A stretch of 18,379 nucleotides of DNA from JBBDWJ01 sp040902925 (GCA_040902925.1 JBBDWJ010000234.1:1-18379), one strand, 5' to 3'. Shown: positions 6,391 through 15,312, counted from the first letter of the stretch. The notes: generated by a model not told the origin, from the letters alone. Numbers and translations are program-made.

Positions 6391-7827
6391 TTACCCCAGG
6401 AGCTTTTCGGCAACATCCCCATGCACGTCCGTCAGCCGGAAATCGCGGCCTTGGAAGCGGTAAGTCAGCTTGGTGTGATCAAAACCCATCAGGTGCAGCA
6501 AGGTGGCGTGCAGGTCGTGAACATGAACCTTGTCCTCGGTCACGTTGAACCCCAGCTCGTCGCTTGCGCCTAGCGTGATGCCCGGCTTGATGCCGCCTCC
6601 GGCCATCCACATCGTGAAGGCGTTGGGGTGATGGTCGCGGCCATCGAACGTGTTGTCGCCTTGCACCATCGGGGTGCGGCCGAACTCTCCGCCCCACACC
6701 ACCAAGGTTTCATCGAGCAAGCCTCGCTGCTTCAGGTCCTTGACGAGGGCTGCCGATGCCTGGTCGGTGTTCAGGGTGTTCTTCTGCAGGTCGCGGACCA
6801 GGCTGCCGTGCTGGTCCCAGGCCTCGTGGAACAGCTCGATGAAGCGCACGCCTTTCTCGACCAGGCGGCGGGCCAGGATGCAGTTGTTCGCGAACGACGG
6901 CTTGCCCGGCTCGGCTCCGTACATCTCGAGCGTTTCCTTGGATTCGGTCGAAATGTCCACAAGCTCCGGCGCGCTGGATTGCATGCGGAACGCCATCTCG
7001 AAGGAGTTGATGCGCGTGGCGATTTCCGGATCACCCGTCTCTTCGAGGTGCATTTCGTTGATGCGGCGGATCGAGTCGAGCGAATCGCGCTGCAGATTGT
7101 CGTCGACACCGGGCGGGTTCGAGAGATAGAGCACCGGGTCGCCGCTGCCGCGAAACTGCACTCCCTGATAGACCGTCGGCAAAAAGCCCGCTCCCCAGTT
7201 GGCGTTGCCGCCGCTGGGTCCTTTGCTGCCCGAGCTGAATACGATGAATCCCGGCAAGTCTTGCGATTCGCTGCCGAGGCCATAAGTGGCCCACGCGCCG
7301 AACGAGGGCCGCCCAAATTGCTGCGAGCCCGTGCTCATCAGAATCTGCGCAGGGGCGTGGTTGAACGCGTCGGTCGACATCGATTTGACGATCGCGATGT
7401 CGTCTACGATTTGAGCCGTGTGCGGCAGCAGTTCGGAAATTTCGGCGCCCGATTGACCATAGCGGGCGAATTTGAATTTCGGGCCGAGCAGCGTCGAGTT
7501 TGGATTGATGAACGCGGCGCGGTAGCCTTCGAGCAATTCCTTGGGCGGCAGCGTGCCATCGAACTTCGCGAGCGCGGGCTTGTAGTCGAACAGCTCGAGG
7601 TGGCTCGGGCCGCCCGCCATGAATAAAAAGATGACGCTCTTGGCCTTCGCCGCGAAGTGCGGTTTCTTCGGAGCCAGCGGGTTAGGAGCTTCGGTGGCGA
7701 AGCCATCGCGGGCAAGCAGTTCCCCGAGCGCCATCGAGCCCAATCCAACGCCGCATTGCTGCAGGAACCAGCGGCGGGCGATCTTTTTCGGATTCGCGTT
7801 GCGGTAAAGGTTTTGCTCGCAGTTCAT
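6391..7827 (-). CDS. DUF1501 domain-containing Tat-exported protein
   Basis: ATG 7827 is chosen over an upstream in-frame start because AAAGGAA lies 6 bp ahead and the protein then begins MNCEQNLYRNANPKKIARRW with a twin-arginine motif, RRWFLQQ (residues 18-24), and hydrophobic stretch to about 38. The 478-residue product matches the DUF1501 family (alkaline-phosphatase/sulfatase-like fold): FLFMAGGPSHLELFDYKP (67-84), VVWGGEFGRTPM and GRDHHPNAFTMWMAGGG toward the C-terminus. Such proteins are exported partners of PSCyt/DUF1553 proteins in Planctomycetes, Verrucomicrobia and Solibacter-like Acidobacteria; the reaction is not established. Only 2 bp separate it from the stop codon of the upstream gene, so its ribosome site lies inside that gene and the two are probably translationally coupled. 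Its stop codon abuts palindrome C. Confidence 0.93.
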   Translation of the reverse strand: MNCEQNLYRNANPKKIARRWFLQQCGVGLGSMALGELLARDGFATEAPNPLAPKKPHFAAKAKSVIFLFMAGGPSHLELFDYKPALAKFDGTLPPKELLEGYRAAFINPNSTLLGPKFKFARYGQSGAEISELLPHTAQIVDDIAIVKSMSTDAFNHAPAQILMSTGSQQFGRPSFGAWATYGLGSESQDLPGFIVFSSGSKGPSGGNANWGAGFLPTVYQGVQFRGSGDPVLYLSNPPGVDDNLQRDSLDSIRRINEMHLEETGDPEIATRINSFEMAFRMQSSAPELVDISTESKETLEMYGAEPGKPSFANNCILARRLVEKGVRFIELFHEAWDQHGSLVRDLQKNTLNTDQASAALVKDLKQRGLLDETLVVWGGEFGRTPMVQGDNTFDGRDHHPNAFTMWMAGGGIKPGITLGASDELGFNVTEDKVHVHDLHATLLHLMGFDHTKLTYRFQGRDFRLTDVHGDVAEKLLG

Positions 7828-7829
7828 CG

Positions 7830-10800
7830 CTATTCCTTTGTGATCGTTTCGTCGAGGTTGAGCAGTACGCGGCTGACGGCAGTCCACGCGGCGGCTTCGG
7901 CTGGGGTAGCATCGGCCGGCAGATGCCCCTGGAAAGCGGGGTTTGCGCCGAGCATATCCCAGGCGTTGAGATCTCCCTGGGCATAGCGCTGTTGCTGTCG
8001 CGCGAGTAGGCCGAGCAATTCAGCGGATTCGGCTCCGCTGGGCGGGCGCGAAAGACAACGCCGAAACGCGTAGTTCAGCCGTTGCTCTGCACCCGGTCCG
8101 GCTTTCTCCAAGGCTTGGAATGCCAGGGCTCGGGCGGCTTCCAATGACAGCGGCTCGTTCAGCGTCGTGAGCGCTTGCAGCGGCGTGTTCGACCGGCTGC
8201 GGCGAATGCATGCCGATTCGCCAGGGGGCGCGTCGAACGCTTGCAGCATCGGGTAAGGCACCGAGCGATAGCGAAACGTATAGAGAGCGCGCCGGTAGCG
8301 ATCCTGCCCGGTTTCGGTGTCCCAGAGTTTGGGGCCGTAGCTCACCGGCGGCTGGAAGAGAAACTCGGGGGCCGGCGGAAAGACGCTCGGACCGCCGACT
8401 TCCGGGTCGAGCAAACCACTGGCGGTAAGCGCGATGTCGCGCACGATTTCAGCATCGACCCGGAACCGTGACGCGCGCGCGAGCAGTTTGTTGTAAGGGT
8501 CCCGCTCGAGCAGCTCGGCAGTGACGTTCGAAGATTGCGCGTACGTCGCCGAGGTGAGGATCAGGCGATGCAGATGTTTGAGGCTCCAGCCGCTTTCCAT
8601 GAATTCGACGGCCAGCCAATCCAGCAGCTCGGGGTGCGTCGGCGCCGCGCTTTGCGTCCCGAAATCTTCTGCGGTTTCGACGATTCCGGTTCCGAAATAA
8701 GCCTGCCAAATACGGTTGACGATCGCGCGCGCCGTAGTGGGTGATTTTTCGTCGACCAGCCAGCGCGCGAAATCGAGGCGCGTGGCTTTCCCGCTATCCG
8801 GCAAGCCGTGAAGGAATGCGGGAACGCCGGGAGTGACCTCTTTCTTTGGCCTTAGGAAGTCGCCTCGTTCGAGCACGTGCGTCGGGCGGCGCTGTTCACG
8901 CTCGCTCAGCACCAGTTGAGTCGAGCCTTCCGGATACCGCTCCCAAATCTGCTCGATGCGCGCGTTCGTCTCGCTCCACTCGAGAACCGTCGTCCTCCAG
9001 TATCTAAAGATCTCTTGGATCTGCTCCGGGCTGCGCTTCGCCCCATCGATCGAGAGAATTTCACGCACGTGGGCCGGCAACGAATCGGCTTTGGCGTTCG
9101 GGTCGCTGCTGACGGCGAAGCGAATGCGGCCGAGGTTGTTGTTCTGGTTGTCGTCGCTATTCCAGCCGCCGTGTTTTTGACTCACAAAGATAGTCAACAG
9201 CGTGCCGCCATCGTGGGAAATCGGTTCGGCGGCCCGGAACACGGCCTTGCGCGGCTGGTTGCGGCGGCCCACGCCCGCATCGGTCTCCCAAGCAGTCAGA
9301 TCATCTCCGTCGATGGCGTATTCGATTGGGCCCGTGACGCGGCGCTTTCCGCTCTTATCGACGTATGGACCGCGAAGCTCATGCTCGGGCAGATTGATGT
9401 CCGCTGTCGCTTCGGCGAGTTTGATTTTTTCTTTCTTGTCGGGCGTAGCGGCCGCTGCGGCCTCGACTTCAAACTCCGTGAGCGCGCCAGTTCCGTAGAG
9501 CGAGCGGCCGGGACCTCCCAGCGGCAGGTTCGCGTGATTGAGCAGCTCGATCCGAAAAGCCGTGATGTTCTGGATGTCAGTCTTCACGTTGAACTGCACA
9601 CGGTGTTTCGTCGGCGCGTAGCCCTCGGCAATGAAGGAGTTGTCTTCGAGCTTGCGGTATTTTTGTCCGCCCGTCGAGATATCGAGGGCGTCGGGGTTGA
9701 TCACGGTCCACTGGGGCTGGTTCGTGGTGACGCGCTTTTCCCAGGCGTCCATGCGTGATCGCCAGTCGGGCGTGTTCTGTTGCAGTTCCTTTTCGGCCTG
9801 GGCGATCTGCCGGAAAATGTCCTCGCGCTGGCGTTGTTCCTCGGGCGTGTAGACGGCGATCAAAGACTCGTAGGAGTTATTGAGAAACGCGAAAAGCCGG
9901 TAGTATTCTTCCTGCTGGATTGGATCGAACTTGTGGTTGTGGCACTGCGCGCACTGGATCGTCAAGCCAAGCACGGACTTGCCGATGGCATCCACGCGGT
10001 CGTACATGGCTTCCATGCGGAACTGCTCGGGCTCGATGCCGCCTTCCTCGTTGATCATCGAGTTGCGTAGGAAACCGGTGGCGACACGCTGCTGCTGGGT
10101 TGCGTTGGGAAGCAGGTCGCCGGCGATCTGCTCGACGATGAACTGGTCGTAGGGTAGATCGCGGTTGAGGGCGTTGATGACCCAGTCGCGGTAGAACCAC
10201 ACCTGGCGCTGCTTGTCCTTCTCGAAACCGTCGGAGTCGGCGTAGCGCGCCGCGTCGAGCCAGAGGCGTCCCCAGCGTTCGCCGTAGTGCGGCGACGCGA
10301 GCAAACGATCGACTTGCTTTTCGAAGGCGCCAGGGCTCGAATCGGCCAGGAAGGCATCGACTTCTTCAACGGCCGGCGGCAGGCCGACGAGGTCGAGGCT
10401 GAGCCGGCGTAGCCTTATTACCTTGTCGGCTTCGGGCGATGGCTTCAGCCTTTCTTTTTCGAGCCGCGCCAGAACAAAGCGGTCGATGGCGTTTTTCGGC
10501 CAGCCCTCATTCGCTGCCGCGGGCGGCGCGGGCCGCTTGGGCGGAATGAACGACCAGTGTTTTGCGATCCCGGCGTCTGATACGCTGGCTTCCTCGGGCC
10601 AAGCCGCGCCTTCACGAATCCAACGGGCGATGAGCGCGATTTCCTCGGCCGGCAATTCGCCGCCCATCGGCATGCGGGGCTGATCGGTCAGTCCGGCGAC
10701 TCGCTGGTAAAGTGGACTGTTCTCGGCGTCGCCGGGCTGGATGACGCCGCGAGAGATTCCACCTTCGAAGGCGATCTTTTTGGAATCGAGGCGCAGTTCC

Positions 10801-11042
10801 CCCATCTGCTGTTGTGGGCCGTGGCAGGCGTAACAGGAACGCTCGAGGATGGGCTGGATGTCGCGGACAAAATCAGGCGCGGCCTGTTGCGATTGCTGTG
10901 CGCCGGCGTGCTGGAAAACTGCAGCGAGCGAGACGGCGACGACAAACGCGCCGATCTTTGGCCCGATCTTTGGATAGCGAAGTGGGCCCCGGTGACCGAA
11001 GTTTTGAGAGGAACTCTTGAATGTGCGGGATTCGGAGGACAT
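7830..11042 (-). CDS. cytochrome PSCyt1 / DUF1549 / DUF1553 (PSD1) protein
   Basis: The ATG at 11042 gives 1070 residues; frame stays open upstream, but that stretch overlaps the start of the divergent M48 gene and has no protein-like character. A TTG at 11075 after GGAGG is a second possibility. A long n-region precedes a signal segment (AFVVAVSLAAVFQHAGA, about 32-48). Domain order: planctomycete cytochrome c domain with haem motif CYACH (70-74); DUF1549 (about 190-400) with the family-conserved CAQCH (364-368); a central beta-rich segment of about 200 residues, possibly a carbohydrate-binding-like or discoidin-like insert; DUF1553 (about 745-1005), including ARAIVNRIWQAYFGTGIV and NTPLQALTTLNEP. 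Membrane- or periplasm-bound, probably redox-active; substrate unknown, with polysaccharide breakdown often suggested for the family. First gene of a two-gene operon with DUF1501. Confidence 0.92.
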   Translation of the reverse strand: MSSESRTFKSSSQNFGHRGPLRYPKIGPKIGAFVVAVSLAAVFQHAGAQQSQQAAPDFVRDIQPILERSCYACHGPQQQMGELRLDSKKIAFEGGISRGVIQPGDAENSPLYQRVAGLTDQPRMPMGGELPAEEIALIARWIREGAAWPEEASVSDAGIAKHWSFIPPKRPAPPAAANEGWPKNAIDRFVLARLEKERLKPSPEADKVIRLRRLSLDLVGLPPAVEEVDAFLADSSPGAFEKQVDRLLASPHYGERWGRLWLDAARYADSDGFEKDKQRQVWFYRDWVINALNRDLPYDQFIVEQIAGDLLPNATQQQRVATGFLRNSMINEEGGIEPEQFRMEAMYDRVDAIGKSVLGLTIQCAQCHNHKFDPIQQEEYYRLFAFLNNSYESLIAVYTPEEQRQREDIFRQIAQAEKELQQNTPDWRSRMDAWEKRVTTNQPQWTVINPDALDISTGGQKYRKLEDNSFIAEGYAPTKHRVQFNVKTDIQNITAFRIELLNHANLPLGGPGRSLYGTGALTEFEVEAAAAATPDKKEKIKLAEATADINLPEHELRGPYVDKSGKRRVTGPIEYAIDGDDLTAWETDAGVGRRNQPRKAVFRAAEPISHDGGTLLTIFVSQKHGGWNSDDNQNNNLGRIRFAVSSDPNAKADSLPAHVREILSIDGAKRSPEQIQEIFRYWRTTVLEWSETNARIEQIWERYPEGSTQLVLSEREQRRPTHVLERGDFLRPKKEVTPGVPAFLHGLPDSGKATRLDFARWLVDEKSPTTARAIVNRIWQAYFGTGIVETAEDFGTQSAAPTHPELLDWLAVEFMESGWSLKHLHRLILTSATYAQSSNVTAELLERDPYNKLLARASRFRVDAEIVRDIALTASGLLDPEVGGPSVFPPAPEFLFQPPVSYGPKLWDTETGQDRYRRALYTFRYRSVPYPMLQAFDAPPGESACIRRSRSNTPLQALTTLNEPLSLEAARALAFQALEKAGPGAEQRLNYAFRRCLSRPPSGAESAELLGLLARQQQRYAQGDLNAWDMLGANPAFQGHLPADATPAEAAAWTAVSRVLLNLDETITKE

Positions 11043-11358
11043 CGTTGTTGCACGCCAGCAGGAAAGCCAGGACAATCTGAGTTGTTCCTCCGTAATTGTA
11101 CAACTCTGTGTTGGCGGTCGACGTTCGGCCTCCGGAGGGCATGTTAGCGGGCGCTTCGGGTTTCGCGGCCGGAATGGCCCGGATGTGCGATTAGAGAAAA
11201 TGGCCAGGAGGATGGCTGGGGCGCTTTCCGAGGGGTTGCGAGACGGCCCAGTTGGGGCTCCACGGTTGGCAATCCCGGCCTCGGCGGCGTTGACGAATGT
11301 TCTTTTTGAAACACCTTGCTGAAGGGCAGTGTCTATGGGTGTACGGAGGTGCTGGGCG
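11043..11358. other. divergent intergenic region with inverted repeat
   Basis: These 316 bases separate the PSD1 gene (minus) from the M48 gene (plus), so both promoters should lie here, but no convincing -35/-10 pair was seen. An inverted repeat with 7-bp arms (GAGTTGT at 11079-11085, ACAACTC at 11100-11106, 14-bp spacer) is a candidate regulator site. GGAGGT at 11345-11350 is a strong ribosome-binding site that fixes the M48 start. Confidence 0.4.
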
Positions 11359-12720
11359 ATGAAGACGACGATTCTGGCGAGAGTATTTCTTGTTTTTGCT
11401 TTACTGGGACCCGGTTGCGCCACGCGCGAACCTGGTGACCCGATCCGGCCGGGTTACAACGTCTATTCACCCGAACAGGACGTCCAGCTTGGCCGCGAGG
11501 CTGCCGCCGAGATCCGCAAGCAGGTCGACGTCGTCGACAACCCCAGGCTGCAAAATTACGTGAAAGGGCTTGGCCAGAAGCTAGCCTCCACGTCGCCGGC
11601 CGGGGACTACCCCTACGAGTTCACGGTGATCAACGACGACAGCATCAACGCATTCGCGCTGCCGGGCGGCCCGATTTTCGTCCATAGCGGCCTCATCGAG
11701 CAGGCCGACAACGAAGGGCAAGTGGCCGGCGTGCTGGCGCATGAAATCTCGCACGTCGCCTTGCGCCACGGGACCAACCAGGCATCCAAGGCAAGCATGA
11801 TTCAACTGCCGGCCGTTTTGGCCGGCGCCGCGATTGGAGACCAGTCCATATTGGCGCAATTGGCGCAGCTTGGGCTGGGGCTGGGCGTCAACTCGCTGAT
11901 CATGAAGTACTCCCGCAGCGCTGAAAACCAGGCCGATGCTTTGGGCACGAAGATCCTGGCCGAGGCCGGCTACGACCCGATCGAGATGGCGCGCTTCTTT
12001 GAAAAGCTCGAAGCGCAAGGCGGCCCTCGTCCACCGACGTTCTTGTCTTCGCATCCCAGCCCGGGCAACCGGGTTCAAAATGTTCAGGCCGAGATGGCGA
12101 CGCTGCCGCAGCGGCAATATAACGCCGGCAACGCGCAGCAGTTCAAAGAGGCCAAGGGTATTGTGGCGCAGCTCCCCGAGCCCCGCAGGCCGCCGGAAGC
12201 GCAGGTGGCCAATGCCAATCAGCCGGCGCCGTCAGGAGCGGTTTCGTCCTCGTTTGAGCCGCTGCGAACCAGCCGCTACGCAGTGGCTTACCCGAGCGGT
12301 TGGAAGACCTATGGCGACCAGCGCTCGGCCGCGATGACGATCGCGCCCCCACAGGGGTTGGTCCGAACCAACGCGGGCGGCGTTGCGATCGGATACGGAG
12401 TAGTGTTGAGCTACTACCAGCCGCAATCGAGGAACCTGGAGGGCGCGACCCGCGAGTTGATCGGTCAATTGCAGTCGCTCGACCGCAATCTGCGCGTGTC
12501 GGGCCAGCAGCGGCAAACGCGCGTTGGCGGCAGCAATGGGATCGTCACGACTCTGTCTGGCGCGTCGCCCTACGGCGGGACCGAGACCGATGTGATCTTG
12601 ACCGTGGCGCGGCCGGAGGGCCTGTTCTACATGATTTTTGTCGCGCCCAGCAGGGACTTCAATCAGTTGGAAGGCGCCTTCCAGAAAATGGTGGATTCGA
12701 TTCAGTTCGGGCGAAGCTAA
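11359..12720 (+). CDS. M48-family zinc metallopeptidase lipoprotein with extra C-terminal domain
   Basis: The ATG at 11359 sits 8 bp after GGAGGT and opens on a lipoprotein-like signal ending at Cys20 (FALLGPGC, a non-canonical lipobox). The 453-residue protein has the M48 core: HEISH (128-132) as zinc ligands with catalytic Glu129, third ligand Glu189 in ENQAD (189-193), and the INAFALPGGPIFVHSGLI block (96-113). It resembles BepA/LoiP-type periplasmic proteases that clear or assemble outer-membrane proteins. After a Pro/Gln/Ala-rich linker (about 265-297), residues 298-450 form a second domain (YAVAYPSGWK, YGGTETDVILTVARPEGLFYMIFVAP) that looks like a PsbP/Mog1-type fold; that assignment is an inference. 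Divergent from the PSD1 operon and convergent with the SPFH gene. Confidence 0.93.
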   Translation: MKTTILARVFLVFALLGPGCATREPGDPIRPGYNVYSPEQDVQLGREAAAEIRKQVDVVDNPRLQNYVKGLGQKLASTSPAGDYPYEFTVINDDSINAFALPGGPIFVHSGLIEQADNEGQVAGVLAHEISHVALRHGTNQASKASMIQLPAVLAGAAIGDQSILAQLAQLGLGLGVNSLIMKYSRSAENQADALGTKILAEAGYDPIEMARFFEKLEAQGGPRPPTFLSSHPSPGNRVQNVQAEMATLPQRQYNAGNAQQFKEAKGIVAQLPEPRRPPEAQVANANQPAPSGAVSSSFEPLRTSRYAVAYPSGWKTYGDQRSAAMTIAPPQGLVRTNAGGVAIGYGVVLSYYQPQSRNLEGATRELIGQLQSLDRNLRVSGQQRQTRVGGSNGIVTTLSGASPYGGTETDVILTVARPEGLFYMIFVAPSRDFNQLEGAFQKMVDSIQFGRS

Positions 12721-12767
12721 GGACTGGGGCTTCAGGCATAGCGGCCAGCGGCGCCTTGGGCCTTCAC

Positions 12768-12826
12768 CTTTTGCCTATTGCAATTTGCCTTTTGCACTTT
12801 GCCTTGCCTTTGCGTTTTACCTTGAG
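12768..12826. repeat. TTTTGCC-type heptamer tract, copy 1
   Basis: A pyrimidine-biased run built from imperfect heptamers such as TTTTGCC, TTTTGCA and CTTTGCC lies in the 136-bp gap between the convergent M48 and SPFH genes. Its segment 12784-12805 is identical over 22 bases to 15321-15342. It encodes nothing recognisable. Confidence 0.75.
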
Positions 12827-12856
12827 TCTTGGGCCGCGCCCGTGAACGATGCGCCA

Positions 12857-13789
12857 CTACCGCCCCGGCGAATCCCCCTGCTTGATCACGCTCATGGCGG
12901 TCGCGATGATGGAAGATACGTCGGCGAGATTGGCCGGTAGAATCATCGTGTTGTTCTGCTTGGCCAGCCTGCCGAATTCGGCGATGTACTGCTCGGCGAC
13001 TCGTAACTGCACGGCCTGAAACCCCCCAGGCGCCTCAATCGCCGCGGCGACCTTGCGAATGCCTTCCGCCGTTGCGTCGGCGACCGCAACGATGGCCGAG
13101 GCCTCGCCCTCGGCCTCATTAATCTGCTGCTGCTTGTTCGCCTCCGACTCTTTGATGACCTTTTGCTTTTCGCCTTCGGCCGTGTTGATGGCGGCGTCGC
13201 GGAAACCTTCCGAGTTGAGCACGGTGGCGCGCTTCTCGCGCTCGGCGCGCATCTGCTTTTCCATCGCATCGAGCACGTCGCGCGGCGGGTTAATGTTCTT
13301 GATCTCGTAGCGCAAGACCTTCACGCCCCACGGCTCGCTGGCCTTGTCGAGGGCGTCAACCACCTGGATATTGATCTGCGAGCGCTCTTCGAAGGTTTTG
13401 TCGAGGTCGATTTTTCCGATCTCGCTGCGCAGCGTGGTTTGAGCGAGCTGGACGATCGCAAAGACGTAGCTCGAAATGCCGTAGGAAGCCCGCTCGGCGT
13501 CGAGCACCTTGAGGTACAGCACTCCATCGACGCCGACCTGCACGTTATCTTTCGTGATGCAGATCTGCTCGGGAATGTCGATCGCCTGCTCTTTGACGCT
13601 GAGGCGGTAGCGGATGACATCGACAAACGGCAACAGGATATGGAAGCCCGCGCTCAACGTCCCGGCATACTTGCCCAGCCGCTCGACGACGTAGAGGCTT
13701 TGCTGCGGTACGACCACGGCCGTCTTGGCCAGCACGATGATCATCAGCAGGATCAAGCCGCCGACGACGATCAGACTTGCGAATTCCAT
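12857..13789 (-). CDS. SPFH/Band 7 (stomatin/paraslipin, QmcA-like) protein
   Basis: The 310-residue protein starts at ATG 13789 with GGAGAA upstream. A single N-terminal membrane segment (about 4-22) is followed by the SPFH domain (about 25-180: VVPQQSLYVVERLGKYAGTL, 27-46, and LRSEIGKIDLDKTFEER, 120-136) and a coiled-coil region rich in Glu/Ala/Lys (about 175-250). The C-terminus ends in NNTMILPANLADVSSII. Paraslipins oligomerise into membrane microdomain rings and work with NfeD proteins in membrane protein quality control. The NfeD gene lies 58 bp upstream on the same strand, the expected pairing; the two are probably one transcript. The stop is tail-to-tail with M48, leaving 136 bp that hold a heptamer tract. 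Confidence 0.95.
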   Translation of the reverse strand: MEFASLIVVGGLILLMIIVLAKTAVVVPQQSLYVVERLGKYAGTLSAGFHILLPFVDVIRYRLSVKEQAIDIPEQICITKDNVQVGVDGVLYLKVLDAERASYGISSYVFAIVQLAQTTLRSEIGKIDLDKTFEERSQINIQVVDALDKASEPWGVKVLRYEIKNINPPRDVLDAMEKQMRAEREKRATVLNSEGFRDAAINTAEGEKQKVIKESEANKQQQINEAEGEASAIVAVADATAEGIRKVAAAIEAPGGFQAVQLRVAEQYIAEFGRLAKQNNTMILPANLADVSSIIATAMSVIKQGDSPGR

Positions 13790-13847
13790 CCCGTTTCTCC
13801 TTCCGCGATATCGTTCTTATCCGTCGTTCTTGTCTGCCGTGACGATC

Positions 13848-14279
13848 TTATTCGCCCCGCACCCACAAGGTCAATCCGTCCACTTTTTCGACCCGGCAGC
13901 GCTGCTTTGGAAGCACTGCCTCATCGCCGACGTTGCGGGCGCTCCAGGCCGAGCCGCGCAACTCCGCTTTGCCAAAGGCGTTGGCCTGAATCCGGTCGAC
14001 CGGGTAGGCGATTTGGCCGACCAGGCTGTCGACTTCCTTGCCGTCCTCGGGAGACTTCATCTTTTGCACAAGCGGCTTGCGAAACAGCAGCACGCAGACG
14101 ACGGAGAGCACCGCGAACAAGACGCCCTGAAACCACAGCGGGCCAGTCCACCCCAGCGCCGTCAACAGCCCGACAGCCAACGCGCCGCAGCCGAAAAACA
14201 GCAGATAGAAGCCGCCCGGAGTCAGCATCTCGGCCGCCAGCAGGCCGAACCCCAGCAGGATCCAAATCCACCAAGTCAT
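13848..14279 (-). CDS. NfeD-family membrane protein
   Basis: ATG 14279 is preferred over the upstream in-frame start at 14318 because GAGGG precedes it and the protein then opens on MTWWIWILLGFGLLAAEML, the usual NfeD beginning. The 143-residue product has membrane segments at about 4-18, 24-40 and 47-65, then a soluble C-terminal OB-fold domain (about 84-143: LVGQIAYPVDRI, GSAWSARN, CRVEKVDGLTLWVRG). This is the short NfeD type without a serine protease domain. NfeD proteins bind SPFH rings through the OB-fold; the partner is the SPFH gene immediately downstream. A perfect -10 hexamer lies 39 bp upstream. Confidence 0.92.
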   Translation of the reverse strand: MTWWIWILLGFGLLAAEMLTPGGFYLLFFGCGALAVGLLTALGWTGPLWFQGVLFAVLSVVCVLLFRKPLVQKMKSPEDGKEVDSLVGQIAYPVDRIQANAFGKAELRGSAWSARNVGDEAVLPKQRCRVEKVDGLTLWVRGE

Positions 14280-14649
14280 GATGAGGCCCTCAGCACTCTT
14301 ACGCGGCACCGCGATCAATTATACGCACACATGGCACGGAAGTTCGCGATTTAGCCCAAGGCGGGGACCCCCGATCGTAACACCACAGCAGGAACGGCGC
14401 CTTCGCCGCGTCTCCGCCGTGCCTGCATCCTTGCCTCCATACCGCGCCCGTTCTTCCCAGGGAGCAGCCACTGGGGTCCGATCACCTCCGCGATTCCAAC
14501 GTTTGCTTCTTCGCCCGCCGACCCGTTATGCTGCCTGCTTTGGCGCGCGTGGCGCTTCGCGGCCGGATTTCTGCGCCAGCATCGTGAGCGCCTAGTATCA
14601 CGACCCCCGGTATCATGAACCCAAAGCGCCGCGGAAAAAGGACTTGGCA
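14280..14649. other. divergent intergenic region, NfeD versus DMT gene
   Basis: No gene is supported in these 370 bases; two open frames covering parts of it have no start signals or recognisable sequence. It carries the NfeD promoter candidate near 14318-14323 and, close to the DMT gene, two near-identical words, GTATCACGACCC (14595-14606) and GTATCATGAACCC (14610-14622), 15 bp apart. Confidence 0.5.
14318..14323 (-). promoter_or_regulatory. -10 element for NfeD-SPFH operon
   Basis: The minus strand reads TATAAT, a perfect consensus, at 14323-14318. Transcription would start near 14311, about 32 nt ahead of the NfeD ATG. The -35 region (GAACTT or nearby) is weak, which lowers confidence. 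Confidence 0.45.
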
Positions 14650-15177
14650 ATGACTTGGCTTATTTACGCACTCATGACGGTAGTGGCTTGGGGTCTCTAT
14701 GGAATTTTGCTCCATAGCGGCCAGCTCGGCATGACGGACCCGGTCAACGGGCGCTACAAAGCATTCCTGTTCGTGGGGATCGCCTACTTCATAACGGCGG
14801 TTCTAGCGCCGCTGCTCATCCTGGTGTTCAACGGCGCATCGTGGACCTTCCCGGCACGCGGTGCGTCGATGTCGCTGGTGGCCGGAATAGTCGGCGCGAT
14901 CGGCGCCTTCTGCGTGCTGCTGGCCTTCGGGGCGCGCGGCACCCCTGCCGTCGTGATGTCGATTGTTTTTGCAGGCGCACCGATCGTGAATGCGGTCGTT
15001 GCGATGATCCAGCATCCTCCGGCCGGCGGATACGGCAGTGTTCGCTGGCAGTTCGTCGCGGGAATCGTCATGGCGGCGATGGGCGGCTGCCTGGTGACGC
15101 TCTACAAACCACCGCCGGCCCCCTCGCCGTCCGCTCGCGTCGTGCAGTCTGAACAGTTGCGGCACACCGCCGACTGA
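14650..15177 (+). CDS. small DMT/EamA-like integral membrane protein
   Basis: ATG 14650 lies 7 bp after AAAGGA and gives 175 residues; a TTG two codons earlier is less likely. Five hydrophobic helices are visible: WLIYALMTVVAWGLYGILL, FLFVGIAYFITAVLAPLLIL, SMSLVAGIVGAIGAFCVLLA, VVMSIVFAGAPIVNAVVAMI and FVAGIVMAAMGGCLVTLY. The pattern, including the Trp-Gly in helix 1 and the Pro in helix 4, resembles one half of a drug/metabolite transporter (EamA) protein, so it may act as a dimer. Substrate unknown. The last 25 residues are a Pro/Ser-rich cytoplasmic-type tail. Its neighbours give no clear functional link. Confidence 0.75.
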   Translation: MTWLIYALMTVVAWGLYGILLHSGQLGMTDPVNGRYKAFLFVGIAYFITAVLAPLLILVFNGASWTFPARGASMSLVAGIVGAIGAFCVLLAFGARGTPAVVMSIVFAGAPIVNAVVAMIQHPPAGGYGSVRWQFVAGIVMAAMGGCLVTLYKPPPAPSPSARVVQSEQLRHTAD

Positions 15178-15312
15178 GGCCGCCCGGAAGGCTGAGGCCT
15201 CAAAAGCCGAAGGGGCCTTCGCAGGCGATATCCGAAAGCGGCTTGCCTGTTACACCCGCGGAATGCACACAGCGCCCGTGAACCGGCAAGAAGGTGCGCC
15301 AGCGCCAATTCT

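Noticed and set aside
6628..7626. 332-codon plus-strand open frame opposite DUF1501
   Set aside because: Antisense shadow; composition is not protein-like and the minus strand carries clear family motifs.
8877..9758. 293-codon plus-strand open frame opposite the PSD1 gene
   Set aside because: Antisense shadow of a conserved multi-domain protein.
13163..14281. 372-codon plus-strand open frame across the SPFH and NfeD genes
   Set aside because: It runs antisense to two well-recognised genes and its gap, and ends in Arg/Pro low complexity.
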